Assembly (NCBI GenBank): GCA_027618655.1
Contig: JAQCEL010000007.1
Span: 1 to 46,460, forward strand
Origin: Pseudomonadota bacterium
Lineage (GTDB): Bacteria > Pseudomonadota > Gammaproteobacteria > Ga0077536
Direction of reading: 5' to 3'
Length of the DNA stretch: 46,460 bases
Shown here in pieces: positions 8,017 to 16,046 of the stretch (its first letter is position 1; each line of letters opens with the position of its first letter). Below the pieces are notes generated by a model. The model saw nothing but the letters and a program-made list of their open reading frames with translations. It was not told the DNA's origin and made no database searches. A program made the position numbers and the translations under genes.

Positions 8017-8829
8017 TTGGGACTATTTAATTTGTTATTCGTGCACTTAGTTGCGATCGCCGTGCTGCAAGGGATTACAGAGTTCCTACCTATTTCTAGC
8101 TCCGGCCATTTGATCTTGTTGCCGTTATTATCAGGATGGCCGGATCACGGGTTGATGTACGATATCGCCGCGCATTTCGGAACACTGCTCGCAGTCGTTT
8201 GTTATTTCCGAGCCGATCTTCGACAGATGGCTTCGCACTGGATTGCGAGTCTAAGTGGCGGACGTTCTAACGAGCATAGTCGGCTTGCGTGGGCCGTGTT
8301 ATGCGCAACGATCCCCGTCAGCGTCGCCGGTTTAGTGACGCATGATTTCATTGCGGAGAATTTTCGCAGTCCGTTGCTCATCGCTGCCACCACCATCGGC
8401 TTTGCCATCGTATTGTGGTTTGCTGACCGATTCGGCAAACGCACGCGAGCGACGCAAGCACTTACCTGGACGGATATTGCATGCGTTGGATTCGCGCAGG
8501 CACTCGCCCTGGTACCAGGCACCTCACGGTCAGGGATCACTATTAGTGCCGCGCTTGCGCTCGGGTTTACGCGCGAAGCGGCGGCAAGATTTTCCTTTTT
8601 ACTATCGATCCCAGTCATCGTCCTGGCCACCAGCTACGAATCATTGCAGCTAATCGGCCGTCAAGGCGCAATCGACTGGCTCGGGTTAAGCGTCGTGACA
8701 ATCGGATCCGCGCTGAGCGCGTTCGTCTGCATTGCCGTATTTCTGCGTGTTTTGGATCGGGTCGGAATGTTACCGTTCGTGATTTATCGCTTCGCGTTAG
8801 GCGGCGTTCTAATTTGGCTGTTCATCTAG
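8017..8829 (+). CDS. uppP: Undecaprenyl-diphosphatase UppP (BacA)
   Basis: UppP removes a phosphate from undecaprenyl diphosphate at the periplasmic face of the inner membrane, recycling the carrier used for peptidoglycan and other envelope polymers; overproduction is known to give bacitracin resistance. The 270-residue product is very hydrophobic, with about eight membrane segments. Both catalytic motifs are seen: QGITEFLPISSSGHLIL near residue 20 with its Glu pair region, and PGTSRSGITISAALALGFTREAAARFSFLLSIP near residue 165. The start is uncertain: TTG at 8017 gives the full length, and GTG at 8041 would also fit; neither has a strong ribosome binding sequence. It probably shares the transcript of the MidA-like gene upstream. 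Confidence 0.94.
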   Translation: MGLFNLLFVHLVAIAVLQGITEFLPISSSGHLILLPLLSGWPDHGLMYDIAAHFGTLLAVVCYFRADLRQMASHWIASLSGGRSNEHSRLAWAVLCATIPVSVAGLVTHDFIAENFRSPLLIAATTIGFAIVLWFADRFGKRTRATQALTWTDIACVGFAQALALVPGTSRSGITISAALALGFTREAAARFSFLLSIPVIVLATSYESLQLIGRQGAIDWLGLSVVTIGSALSAFVCIAVFLRVLDRVGMLPFVIYRFALGGVLIWLFI

Positions 8830-8966
8830 CCCGATTCGATAGAAAATTAACCCAAATCCGTCGTGGTCGTTATGGTCGACTGACCGTTTGCCGATCCGAG
8901 TCAGTGCAACTTGTCGTCAGGTAGGGTGTCAGTAGGAATGGCGCGCCATAATTTAACGGGCAAAAC

Positions 8967-9587
8967 ATGAAATCGATGATGCTGAAAATAGTTCCGATTG
9001 CGATTCTCCTAACGTCTATAAGCGTGTTCCCGGCGAGCGCAGCTAATGGCGCTGACACTGGAATGGCAACGGCGACTTTCGCCGGTGGTTGCTTCTGGTG
9101 TATGGAGCCACCTTACGACGAACTAGACGGCGTGCTTTCGACGACATCAGGATATATTGGTGGTGAGAAAGCGGACCCGACTTATCACGAAGTTTCGGCT
9201 GGCAACACCGGGCACGCTGAGGCGGTCCAGGTAAGCTACGACCCGACCAAGATTTCCTACGAGAAATTACTGGAAGTCTTCTGGCGGAACGTCGATCCGA
9301 CAGTTAAAGATCGACAATTTTGTGATATTGGAAATCAATACCGAACAGGGATCTTCTATCACGATGACGAGCAAAAGCGCTTGGCCGAGAATTCGAAATC
9401 TCAACTAGAATCAACAAAGTCATTTCCGGCACCAATTGTCACCGAAATCGTCGCAGCCGGAAAATTCTACCCGGCTGAAGATTACCACCAGGATTATTAC
9501 CTGACTAATCCGCTCCGGTACAAGTTCTATCGCTACAACTGTGGCCGCGATAAAAGACTCAGTGAGCTTTGGGACCCCAAAAGTTAG
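8967..9587 (+). CDS. msrA: Peptide-methionine (S)-S-oxide reductase MsrA, exported form
   Basis: MsrA reduces S-epimers of methionine sulfoxide in proteins. The 206-residue product has the catalytic GGCFWCMEPPYDELDGV, GYIGG, the HTEAV-like GHAEAVQVSYDP, and the C-terminal AEDYHQDYY, all family landmarks. Unlike cytoplasmic MsrA it starts with a classical signal peptide: Lys-containing n-region, a hydrophobic core of about 15 residues and a PASAAN cleavage region near residue 25. The protein should therefore act in the periplasm, repairing envelope proteins. ATG at 8967 follows directly on the signal-peptide start. It stands alone between uppP and the cyclase-like gene, with 137 bases of gap in front. 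Confidence 0.93.
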   Translation: MKSMMLKIVPIAILLTSISVFPASAANGADTGMATATFAGGCFWCMEPPYDELDGVLSTTSGYIGGEKADPTYHEVSAGNTGHAEAVQVSYDPTKISYEKLLEVFWRNVDPTVKDRQFCDIGNQYRTGIFYHDDEQKRLAENSKSQLESTKSFPAPIVTEIVAAGKFYPAEDYHQDYYLTNPLRYKFYRYNCGRDKRLSELWDPKS

Positions 9588-9606
9588 CGTTCTGAGCGCG
9601 CGGCCG

Positions 9607-9771
9607 ATGTGGGAAAGTCGACGTTCGAATGATGAATATTGGCATGTGCGCGTTTCAAAAATGCTTGAATCTGTAAATAAGCAGCTCAGCTCAGCTTCCT
9701 ATAGGGATAGGTACTCGCCACGATTCGACATGATTTATCTGCGTCGCGCAATTCGTAAAACGACCTCATGA
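9607..9771 (+). CDS. Possible small protein coupled to the cyclase-FHA gene
   Basis: A 54-residue frame starts at ATG 9607 and stops in the ATGA that also starts the next gene, so the two would be translationally coupled. The predicted peptide is basic and polar, contains WESRRSNDEYWHVRVSKMLE, and resembles nothing I know. There is no convincing Shine-Dalgarno sequence. The start-stop overlap is the only positive evidence; it may be a chance frame in the 180-base gap after msrA. Confidence 0.25.
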   Translation: MWESRRSNDEYWHVRVSKMLESVNKQLSSASYRDRYSPRFDMIYLRRAIRKTTS

Positions 9772-10676
9772 GTTCAGTACCGTCCTACCAAACGATCATG
9801 TTTGCCGACTTAGTCGGTAGTACCTCGCTTTATGAGGCACATGGTGATGTGGCTGCGCGGCGGATAGTGGCAGACTGCTTAGCAGTCGCGAAACAAGCGA
9901 CAACTTATCACCGCGGAGAAATTCTGGCCGAGCTTGGCGACGAAGTCATGGCGTCGTTTAACGATCCTGGCGATGCCGCGGCTGCAGCCTGCGATATTCA
10001 CGCCAAAATGCAGGAAACATTAGAAGACAGAAAAAGTACTGGTACAGGACCGCTGAGAATGCGGATCGGAATGCACTACGGTCCAGTACTTGGTCGGGAT
10101 GCCAGCATGGCAAGCGATACCGCGAAAATCGCACATTGGGCTGCCAACAACGCAAAACCTGAGCAAACGCTCGCTACTTCGGCGCTCATTGATGTCCTCC
10201 CGCGAATCTTTCAGGCGGTTTCGCGTTACGTTGATGACGAGACGTGGAATTTCATTTCCATCGAACACATGGCCATCCATGAAATTATTTGGGATGTCGA
10301 GAGCGTCACAGCGTATTCTGGGGAGATACCCACTCTGAGTTCGCAACGCTGCGCCGGGTTTAGATTTACCTACCGTGATAAAAGCGTCACCGTCGATGCT
10401 AATCGGCCCGTCATTGCCATTGGACGGGGTAGCAACAACGATCTGATCGTATCCCACGATTTGGCCTCGCGGCAGCACGTAAGCGCGCAGTTCAGTCGTG
10501 GCCGTTGCACAGTAACGGACAACAGCACAAACGGTACCGTGGTGTATGCGGCACCGGAAATTACGGGCCACCCATTGCGCAGAGACTCCATCACTATCCT
10601 CGGGCACGGGACGATATTGCTTGGTCAGCCTGGCGAGCTAGGGGAAGAAGACGTTGTTCGCTATGAATCTATTTAG
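9768..10676 (+). CDS. Class III nucleotide cyclase-like domain fused to an FHA domain
   Basis: The 302-residue cytoplasmic protein has a class III adenylate/guanylate cyclase fold (residues about 5-145) followed by an FHA domain (about 205-295). The two metal-binding aspartates are present in MFADLVGST and in GDEVMASF. The rest of the active site is changed: the substrate Lys before GDE is Ala, and the transition-state Asn and Arg of the usual GDTVNLAARL are Lys and Trp in SDTAKIAHWA. The domain may therefore be inactive or use another chemistry. The FHA half shows the phosphothreonine-binding signature: GRGSNNDL, SRQHVSA and NSTNGT, all with the key residues. This suggests docking to a phosphorylated partner. 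Start ATG 9768. Its stop overlaps that of the convergent cca in TTAG. Confidence 0.85.
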   Translation: MSSVPSYQTIMFADLVGSTSLYEAHGDVAARRIVADCLAVAKQATTYHRGEILAELGDEVMASFNDPGDAAAAACDIHAKMQETLEDRKSTGTGPLRMRIGMHYGPVLGRDASMASDTAKIAHWAANNAKPEQTLATSALIDVLPRIFQAVSRYVDDETWNFISIEHMAIHEIIWDVESVTAYSGEIPTLSSQRCAGFRFTYRDKSVTVDANRPVIAIGRGSNNDLIVSHDLASRQHVSAQFSRGRCTVTDNSTNGTVVYAAPEITGHPLRRDSITILGHGTILLGQPGELGEEDVVRYESI

Positions 10677-11884
10677 ACACCTCGTGCATCAGCGAGCGCA
10701 CGGACCCGCACTTGATCAATCTTTTCGCGGAGCTGCTCGCCGCTCAGGCCTTGCTGAACGTATTCTGAAACGTTGACATCATTAGCGACTTGCCGCGCGT
10801 CGCGCAAGTAGTCAGCACTTGGATAGGGTGAATCAGCCATTCCGAGTCGACCCGTAGCGTCTATCTCGCAGGCTAGGAGAATTTCGCTAAATCGCTCAGG
10901 TCGCCGTAGCGCGTCCAAATTGATGAGCAGGTTAAGCAATTTCTGCGGGCGCAATTCTTGCGCGCGATGCACCATTAAATGGTAGCGGGTGACTGCGACG
11001 GCGACGAGTCGATGCGCTTTCGGAACTTTGAAACGCTCGCACACGTCCTCAACTAACGCGACGCCACGTTCCTCGTGGCCGAGGTGGCCCGGAAGTAGTG
11101 CGGGATCAGATGTTCCCTTACCTAAATCGTGCACGAGTACTGCAAAGCGAACTTCCGCGCTGGCGTTGCGCGTAGCAGCTTGGCGAAGCGCGAGGAGAAT
11201 ATGTTCGCCGGTGTCTATCTCGGGATGATATTTCGCCGGTTGTGGTACGCCGAATAAACAATCGATTTCAGGCAGCAGAACAGCCAGCGCGTTACATTCG
11301 CGTAATGTCGCGATAAAGCGATCCGGATGAGGTTCTCCTAAGGCGCGATCTAATTCGACCCACACGCGTTCTGCCGGCAACATCAATAATTCGCTTGTGG
11401 CCGAGATTTCCTTCATCAGTCCAATCGTTTCTGGTGCCACGACAAAATTGAATCGTGCCGCGAAGCGCGCTACCCGAAGTACGCGTAGCGGGTCTTCTAC
11501 AAATGCCGGACTAACGTGCCGTAATATGCCTGCGCGTAAATCCTGTTGCCCACCATATGGGTCGATGAGTGTGCCATCTTCATCTTCCGCGATTGCATTG
11601 ATTGTGAGGTCGCGTCTAGACAAGTCTTCTTCTAGCGTAACTGACGCAGAAGAATCGACTTCGAATCCGTAGTAGCCAGGTCCTGTTTTCCGCTCAGTGC
11701 GCGCCAGCGCGTATTCTTCGTGCGTTTGCGGATGCAAATACACTGGAAAATCTTTCCCGACCTTTTTATATCCGAGCGCTACCATCTGCGCATCACTGGA
11801 TCCAACAACGACCCAGTCGCGGTCTTTGATTTCGCGCTGTAACAGACCGTCTCGGACGCAACCGCCGACTTTGTAGATGCGCAT
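10673..11884 (-). CDS. cca: CCA tRNA nucleotidyltransferase (multifunctional Cca)
   Basis: Cca adds or repairs the 3' CCA of tRNA. The 403-residue product has the class II features: VGGCVRDGLL, the metal-binding DRDWVVVG, the flexible RTERKTGPGYYGF segment, RRDLTINAIA and the primer/tRNA region DPLRVLRVARFAARF. A C-terminal HD domain is present with HILLAL and VHDLGKGTSDP, matching the E. coli type enzyme (412 residues) that also has phosphatase and phosphodiesterase activity. ATG at 11884 gives the standard MRIYKVGGCVRD start. It lies 23 bases downstream of the NAD-dependent epimerase gene and is probably cotranscribed with it and the transglycosylase. Confidence 0.95.
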   Translation of the reverse strand: MRIYKVGGCVRDGLLQREIKDRDWVVVGSSDAQMVALGYKKVGKDFPVYLHPQTHEEYALARTERKTGPGYYGFEVDSSASVTLEEDLSRRDLTINAIAEDEDGTLIDPYGGQQDLRAGILRHVSPAFVEDPLRVLRVARFAARFNFVVAPETIGLMKEISATSELLMLPAERVWVELDRALGEPHPDRFIATLRECNALAVLLPEIDCLFGVPQPAKYHPEIDTGEHILLALRQAATRNASAEVRFAVLVHDLGKGTSDPALLPGHLGHEERGVALVEDVCERFKVPKAHRLVAVAVTRYHLMVHRAQELRPQKLLNLLINLDALRRPERFSEILLACEIDATGRLGMADSPYPSADYLRDARQVANDVNVSEYVQQGLSGEQLREKIDQVRVRALADARGV

Positions 11885-11907
11885 GACTCGTGGCTTGAGA
11901 TCAGTGA

Positions 11908-12876
11908 CTAACGTCCACGACGCGCTGTGGTGCGAAAATTGTAAAACCGCCGACGTTCGAATTTACCACCAAGGTAGGTCGGGACAATTTCGTTGACGCT
12001 TGTTGGATGAATTCCGAGGGTGACCAAACCGTTTTCTCCTTGACAGACTGAATCTTCACTCGCGGAGCGTAAGTTGTCGCGAGAAAAAGGTTTCCCAAGA
12101 AAATATTCAAAAACGTTAGCTTGAACTTTCGATAAAAAAGCGCCGAGAGGAATGACCATCCGGTGTCTTCCGGTTAGTTCCGCAACGTAGTCGATAATTT
12201 CTCGTAAAGTTTTTTGTTCGGGGCCGCCGAGGTCATACCGATTGCCAAACGTCGATTGGTCGCCGAGCGACGCGATGATCGCACGACAAACGTCACCCAC
12301 GTAGACGGGTTGGAACTTCGATTTAGCGCATGCGAGAGGAAATATCACAGGCGAAATCTTCAACAAATTGGCGAACCGATTGTAAAAGGAATCTCCTGGG
12401 CCAAAAACGACCGAGGGTCGAAAAACGGTCGTCTGTAATCCTTCATCATGCGCCGCCATCACGGCATTTTCGGCTTCGCCTTTGGTGCGCAAATAATAAC
12501 TCGGGGCGAATGCGTCGGCGCCCAGCGCGCTCATATGTATGTAACGTTGCACACCCGTGTTGAAGCAGACCTTGATAATCGTTCGAGTTAGTTCTGTGTG
12601 GACACGTCGGAAGCCTGTTCCGTCATCGCCTTTCTCGTTGAGTATCCCGACGAGATTAATCACAGCGTCACACCCGGCGACATATTTGCTAAGGCCCGCT
12701 GCATCGAAGATGTCGGTTTCGATTACCTCGCAGTTAGGTAGCTGCCATAAGTGACGGGCCGTGTTGCGCGAACGAGTAAACACGCGCAGCGCCACGCCTT
12801 GGGCGGCTAACTGATTTGCCAAGCGGGTCCCTACGAAACCGGAGGCGCCAAATATTCCTACAGATTCAATACGCAT
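11908..12876 (-). CDS. NDUFA9-like NAD(P)-dependent epimerase/dehydratase
   Basis: This atypical SDR of 322 residues has the Rossmann motif GIFGASGFVGTRLANQL at the N-terminus and the family segment GCDAVINLVGILNE, followed by the YIHMSALGADAFAPSYYLRTKGEAENAV region, which has the Ser-Tyr-Lys arrangement of the complex I NDUFA9 subfamily. FRPSVVFGPGDSFYNRFANL and QPVYVGDVCRAI complete the pattern. The function of the bacterial members is not established; a quinone- or NADH-related role is a guess from the name alone. I choose ATG at 12876, five bases after the transglycosylase stop, over a TTG at 12894 that would add six residues. It sits between slt and cca on one strand. Confidence 0.88.
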   Translation of the reverse strand: MRIESVGIFGASGFVGTRLANQLAAQGVALRVFTRSRNTARHLWQLPNCEVIETDIFDAAGLSKYVAGCDAVINLVGILNEKGDDGTGFRRVHTELTRTIIKVCFNTGVQRYIHMSALGADAFAPSYYLRTKGEAENAVMAAHDEGLQTTVFRPSVVFGPGDSFYNRFANLLKISPVIFPLACAKSKFQPVYVGDVCRAIIASLGDQSTFGNRYDLGGPEQKTLREIIDYVAELTGRHRMVIPLGAFLSKVQANVFEYFLGKPFSRDNLRSASEDSVCQGENGLVTLGIHPTSVNEIVPTYLGGKFERRRFYNFRTTARRGR

Positions 12877-12880
12877 AATT

Positions 12881-13399
12881 TCAACATTTCTCAATTGTTC
12901 CTTTCGGGTTGACGTCCTTAAGACGGGTCGACAACGGAGTTATTTTCTCTTTTAGTCGCCACTGATAAATCGTCGCGTTAAATACCGCGCGTCGTACGTA
13001 TTTGCGGGTCTCAGTAAACGGGATTGAATCGATCCATATATCGGCAGGTGTGCAATCAGACTTTGGAAACCAAGAATTCACTCTTTGTGGACCCGCATTG
13101 TACGCTGCAGCGGCCAGGATGAAACTTCTGTTGAATCGCTTAAGCATCTGTTGAAGGTAGGCGCTGCCAACCGCAATATTCTTTTCAGGGTTAAGCAATT
13201 CACGAGCGCTACCAAGGCGTGTACCGATCCGGCGAGCCGTCTCGCGGCCCGTGTCGGGCATGAGTTGCATCAAACCTAGCGCGCCAACCGGGGAACGCGC
13301 ATCCGTCATAAATGCACTTTCGGTGCGAATAATGCTAAAAATGTCAGCTGCGGCAAGCTGACGCGTTTGTGCGTACTTTTCGACGAAATTGGTGAACAA
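12881..13399 (-). CDS. slt: Soluble lytic murein transglycosylase, C-terminal catalytic fragment
   Basis: This frame carries the goose-lysozyme-like SLT domain that cleaves peptidoglycan to 1,6-anhydromuropeptides. The catalytic Glu lies in IIRTESAFM, followed by SPVGALGLMQLMPDTGRETARR and AAAAYNAGPQRVNSWF, the classic motifs. It has no signal peptide and no plausible independent start (TTG at 13399), because the real protein begins in the frame at 14823. The same frame is open further upstream and encodes LGKAESYDALTIRFPLLF, which continues the N-terminal part. One base is missing around 13441-13446. As it stands the enzyme would not be exported as one piece. Confidence 0.9.
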   Translation of the reverse strand: MFTNFVEKYAQTRQLAAADIFSIIRTESAFMTDARSPVGALGLMQLMPDTGRETARRIGTRLGSARELLNPEKNIAVGSAYLQQMLKRFNRSFILAAAAYNAGPQRVNSWFPKSDCTPADIWIDSIPFTETRKYVRRAVFNATIYQWRLKEKITPLSTRLKDVNPKGTIEKC

Positions 13400-13416
13400 C
13401 AGAGGGAATCGGATCG

Positions 13417-14823
13417 TTAGAGCGTCGTAGGATTCTGCCTTACCAAGCGCAATATCGCCCGATCATGCCACCCCCAATCGGTGACGACGTAGGCGACGAC
13501 CTCGAGTTGTCGAACATTAAGGGTTTCGATTTCGTGCGCCCATTCGCGACGGGCCTCGAAGGGCATATTCAACCGGACGAATTCGCGCGCTCGAATGAGA
13601 CCTGGCCGCGAAGTAAGGTCTGCGACTTCGGTCGCGCTGGGCGCGATCGGCCGGTTGTTCAGTTGATATTCAAGATTCTGTCGATCAGCGCTTAAAAAGC
13701 CGTAATAGTCACGTTCGCGCGCCAAATCCGCGAACATTATCCTTGCGTCCTCTGTTCGGTTCACGGCTTCAAGTGCCCGGGCCCGCCAGTAGCACCAGCG
13801 TAACGGTGCGGTCGTGCCGGTTGGCGGATGCTCAGTCCAGCGCGCTAGACGTTCCCATGCTCGGCCGGTGATTGCTTCACGTATGCGGTATTTCTCAACA
13901 GCGTCATCAACGTACGGTGCTGGGATCTGATCGAGTAATTCGAGAGTCGCTGGGGAGTCTTGGCTCGCCGCTGCGAGCCCGATAATGCGCTTTAGTTGGC
14001 CCATTTCGTTGTCGTCGAAATCGAAACGCACGGCTTCTTGCTGCCATACTCTGATTGCCTGATCGGCGTCAGTGCGTGCAATCCGCCTAAGCGCGTGAAC
14101 AACGATTTCACGGGAACGTGCGTTGTCCAACTTAAAATAGGCGTTTCTTAATGCGCTGATTGGTGATGTGTGGACAGCAATCCACTGCTCGGCCGCGCGT
14201 TTCAACTCGGGATCTCGTAGCTGACGAGATAAGTAGTTGGCGAGCGACACATTGTTGTCACTAAAGGCCAATCGGATCCTTTCCCATCGCAATGCATCGT
14301 TCATTAGCTTGCTTGCGTTGAGGTAAGAAAACGGACCATCGCATTCGCTCGGTTGCGACTTTCCAGTCAGCCATAATGCGCGCGCATCGTTCAAAACGCC
14401 TTCTTTAGCGCCGGTTGCGATCCGAGCGGCGAGCTGCGCGCACTTAAGAGCCACATCTGATTGCGGCCGATAATCGATTAGAAAATCCTGCCATTGATGC
14501 GTGCGACTCAGCAGTTTGAGCCAGTCGTAGCGGAGCCGGCTCGCGAGGAGCGATTCATCGTGGGCGGCGAGAAAATCGCGAACCTCTGTTTTGCGCGTTT
14601 GATGCAGCTTACGGTTAAGTTCGAAATATCGAAAGTAAATGAACAGCGGGTAGCTCTCAAGTCCCGATACAAGTTGTTTAGCGCGCTCGGGTTTGCCTTG
14701 TTTTAGGGTTGCGTAGGCCTCGCGAAAACGTTCCCTATCAGGCGCAAATTTGTCGTCTTCAAATGACGTAGCCGAACTGGTGAGAGTGTAAAAACCTAGA
14801 TACAGAAGGAGAAATAGTTTCAT
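13417..14823 (-). CDS. slt: Soluble lytic murein transglycosylase, N-terminal superhelical part, frameshifted
   Basis: The 468-residue frame is the alpha-superhelical U and L region of Slt70, built from helical repeats such as LKQGKPERAKQLVSGLESYPLFIYFRYFELNRKL. It starts at ATG 14823 with a good signal peptide (MKLFLLLYLGFYTLTSSATS), so the enzyme is periplasmic. The C-terminal end VTDWGWHDRAILRL is followed by eight residues out of frame and a stop, where the family continues with a segment ending in RFPL(L/Y). The catalytic domain follows in another frame. Together the parts make about 645 residues, matching E. coli Slt. The missing base falls in a GG run, a typical place for a sequencing deletion. 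Confidence 0.9.
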   Translation of the reverse strand: MKLFLLLYLGFYTLTSSATSFEDDKFAPDRERFREAYATLKQGKPERAKQLVSGLESYPLFIYFRYFELNRKLHQTRKTEVRDFLAAHDESLLASRLRYDWLKLLSRTHQWQDFLIDYRPQSDVALKCAQLAARIATGAKEGVLNDARALWLTGKSQPSECDGPFSYLNASKLMNDALRWERIRLAFSDNNVSLANYLSRQLRDPELKRAAEQWIAVHTSPISALRNAYFKLDNARSREIVVHALRRIARTDADQAIRVWQQEAVRFDFDDNEMGQLKRIIGLAAASQDSPATLELLDQIPAPYVDDAVEKYRIREAITGRAWERLARWTEHPPTGTTAPLRWCYWRARALEAVNRTEDARIMFADLARERDYYGFLSADRQNLEYQLNNRPIAPSATEVADLTSRPGLIRAREFVRLNMPFEARREWAHEIETLNVRQLEVVAYVVTDWGWHDRAILRLVRQNPTTL

Positions 14824-14897
14824 TGCTTACTCGAGATTGAAGCCGGACATTTTGTCTCTCGTAGCGGTGGCTGGCAACTAGCAGGTGAATATGCAGG

Positions 14898-14903
14898 TAT
14901 AAT
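14898..14903 (+). promoter_or_regulatory. Possible -10 element upstream of the nitroreductase gene
   Basis: A perfect TATAAT lies in the 228-base gap between the divergent slt and nitroreductase genes, about 150 bases before the nitroreductase start. No good -35 hexamer is found at 17 bases. The gap otherwise holds no gene that I recognise. Confidence 0.3.
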
Positions 14904-15051
14904 CCCGTCGCCCGTAAGCTCGTCTCTGAGCGACCTGATTTACGCTTGGTTGAAACATGCTTTAGGAGACGCAACGAGTTTTCCAAACGAGAACGCCGCG
15001 TGGCTGATCCTAGATTTCTAGCGTCGCGCACTACAATGAGGTGATACTCCC

Positions 15052-15636
15052 ATGTCTGATCTGACACCGACCGTAGTCGCGAAACTACTCCGCGAGCGGC
15101 GCACCGTACATGAATTTACACCCGATCCGGTAGAGAGCTCGCTTATTGCCGATGCGATTGAACTTGCGCGCTGGGCACCCAACCATCATCGCACGGAGCC
15201 GTGGCATTTCTACGTACTTGACTACAATACTGGCATGCGGCTTGCGGCGCTAAATGGTGAAATTGTAGCAGCCGCCAAGGGCGAGAAAATCGCCGCTGTT
15301 AAACGTAAGCGATGGTCCGAGATGCCCGGATGGTTGGTTGTGAGTTGCGTCAAGAGCGACGAGGAAATACGCGCTCGTGAAGATTACGCGGCCTGCGCGT
15401 GTGCCATACAAAACATGTCACTGTATCTTTGGGAACAAGGAGTCGGCATGAAATGGACGACCGGTGAAGTTACTCGAAACCCGGGATTCTTCAATATCGT
15501 CGGAATGGATTTCGAACACGAATATGTCGTCGGCTTGTTGTGGTATGGATATCCCGCGCTGGTGCCTACGCAGCACCGAAAAGCCCCGGAAGAGATTCTC
15601 TCGTATGTCACATCGAAGTCAGAACAAAACGCTTGA
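15052..15636 (+). CDS. Nitroreductase family protein
   Basis: The 194-residue product belongs to the FMN-dependent nitroreductase family, closest to the short YdjA-like branch. Seen: the N-terminal RRTVHEFTPDPV, which binds FMN phosphate through Arg, then ELARWAPNHHRTEPWHFYVLD, and the later DYAACACAIQNMSLYLWEQGVGMKWTTGEV, where the stretch of small residues lines the flavin. The C-terminal GLLWYGYPA is also typical. It should be a homodimeric NAD(P)H-dependent flavoenzyme in the cytoplasm; the natural substrate cannot be inferred. ATG at 15052 has a GAGGTGAT ribosome binding sequence about ten bases upstream. Its stop codon overlaps the TTG start of yjbQ. Confidence 0.9.
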   Translation: MSDLTPTVVAKLLRERRTVHEFTPDPVESSLIADAIELARWAPNHHRTEPWHFYVLDYNTGMRLAALNGEIVAAAKGEKIAAVKRKRWSEMPGWLVVSCVKSDEEIRAREDYAACACAIQNMSLYLWEQGVGMKWTTGEVTRNPGFFNIVGMDFEHEYVVGLLWYGYPALVPTQHRKAPEEILSYVTSKSEQNA

Positions 15637-16046
15637 TACGTCAAAAACAACTAACTATCGCGACCTTAGGTCGAGGAACTTATGAAGTGACTGACGAGAT
15701 ATCCGATTATGTCGTCGATGCTAGGATTGACGTGGGCCTGTGCAACGTATTCGTTCAACATACTAGCGCGTCGTTAATCGTTTCGCAGAACGCGGATATC
15801 GATGTGCGCCGAGATATCGAAACTTTTATGTCAGATCTTGTTCGCGATGGCGATCGCCGCTTCGTCCACGATCAAGAAGGTCCAGACGATATGCCGGCGC
15901 ATATCCGTTGCATGCTCACTCAAACAACGCTCACCATTCCGATCCGCAACGGGCGATGCGCGCTTGGGACATGGCAAGGAATCTTTCTTTGGGAGCACCG
16001 ATTAGCACCGCACGAGCGACACATCCTTGTCACGCTAAGCAGCTAA
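15633..16046 (+). CDS. yjbQ: YjbQ/UPF0047 family protein
   Basis: The 137-residue product matches E. coli YjbQ (138 residues). Seen: TRGFHLVTDEI-like GRGTYEVTDEISDYV, VFVQHTSASLIVSQNAD, the histidine-rich FVHDQEGPDDMPAHIRCMLTQTTLTIPI and GTWQGIFLWEHR. Family proteins can supply weak thiamin phosphate synthase activity, but the physiological role is unknown. I place the start at TTG 15633, overlapping the nitroreductase stop in TTGA, since the aligned family start lies there. A frame open from 15540 is longer only because it runs inside the nitroreductase gene. The last four bases overlap the end of the convergent hemH. Confidence 0.88.
   Translation: MIRQKQLTIATLGRGTYEVTDEISDYVVDARIDVGLCNVFVQHTSASLIVSQNADIDVRRDIETFMSDLVRDGDRRFVHDQEGPDDMPAHIRCMLTQTTLTIPIRNGRCALGTWQGIFLWEHRLAPHERHILVTLSS

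Noticed and set aside
14759..15067. Minus-strand frame of 102 codons before slt
   Set aside because: It covers the divergent slt and nitroreductase leader, and the peptide is of low-quality composition.
15540..15632. Longer start for yjbQ inside the nitroreductase gene
   Set aside because: The added residues lie in another frame of the nitroreductase and do not align with YjbQ.
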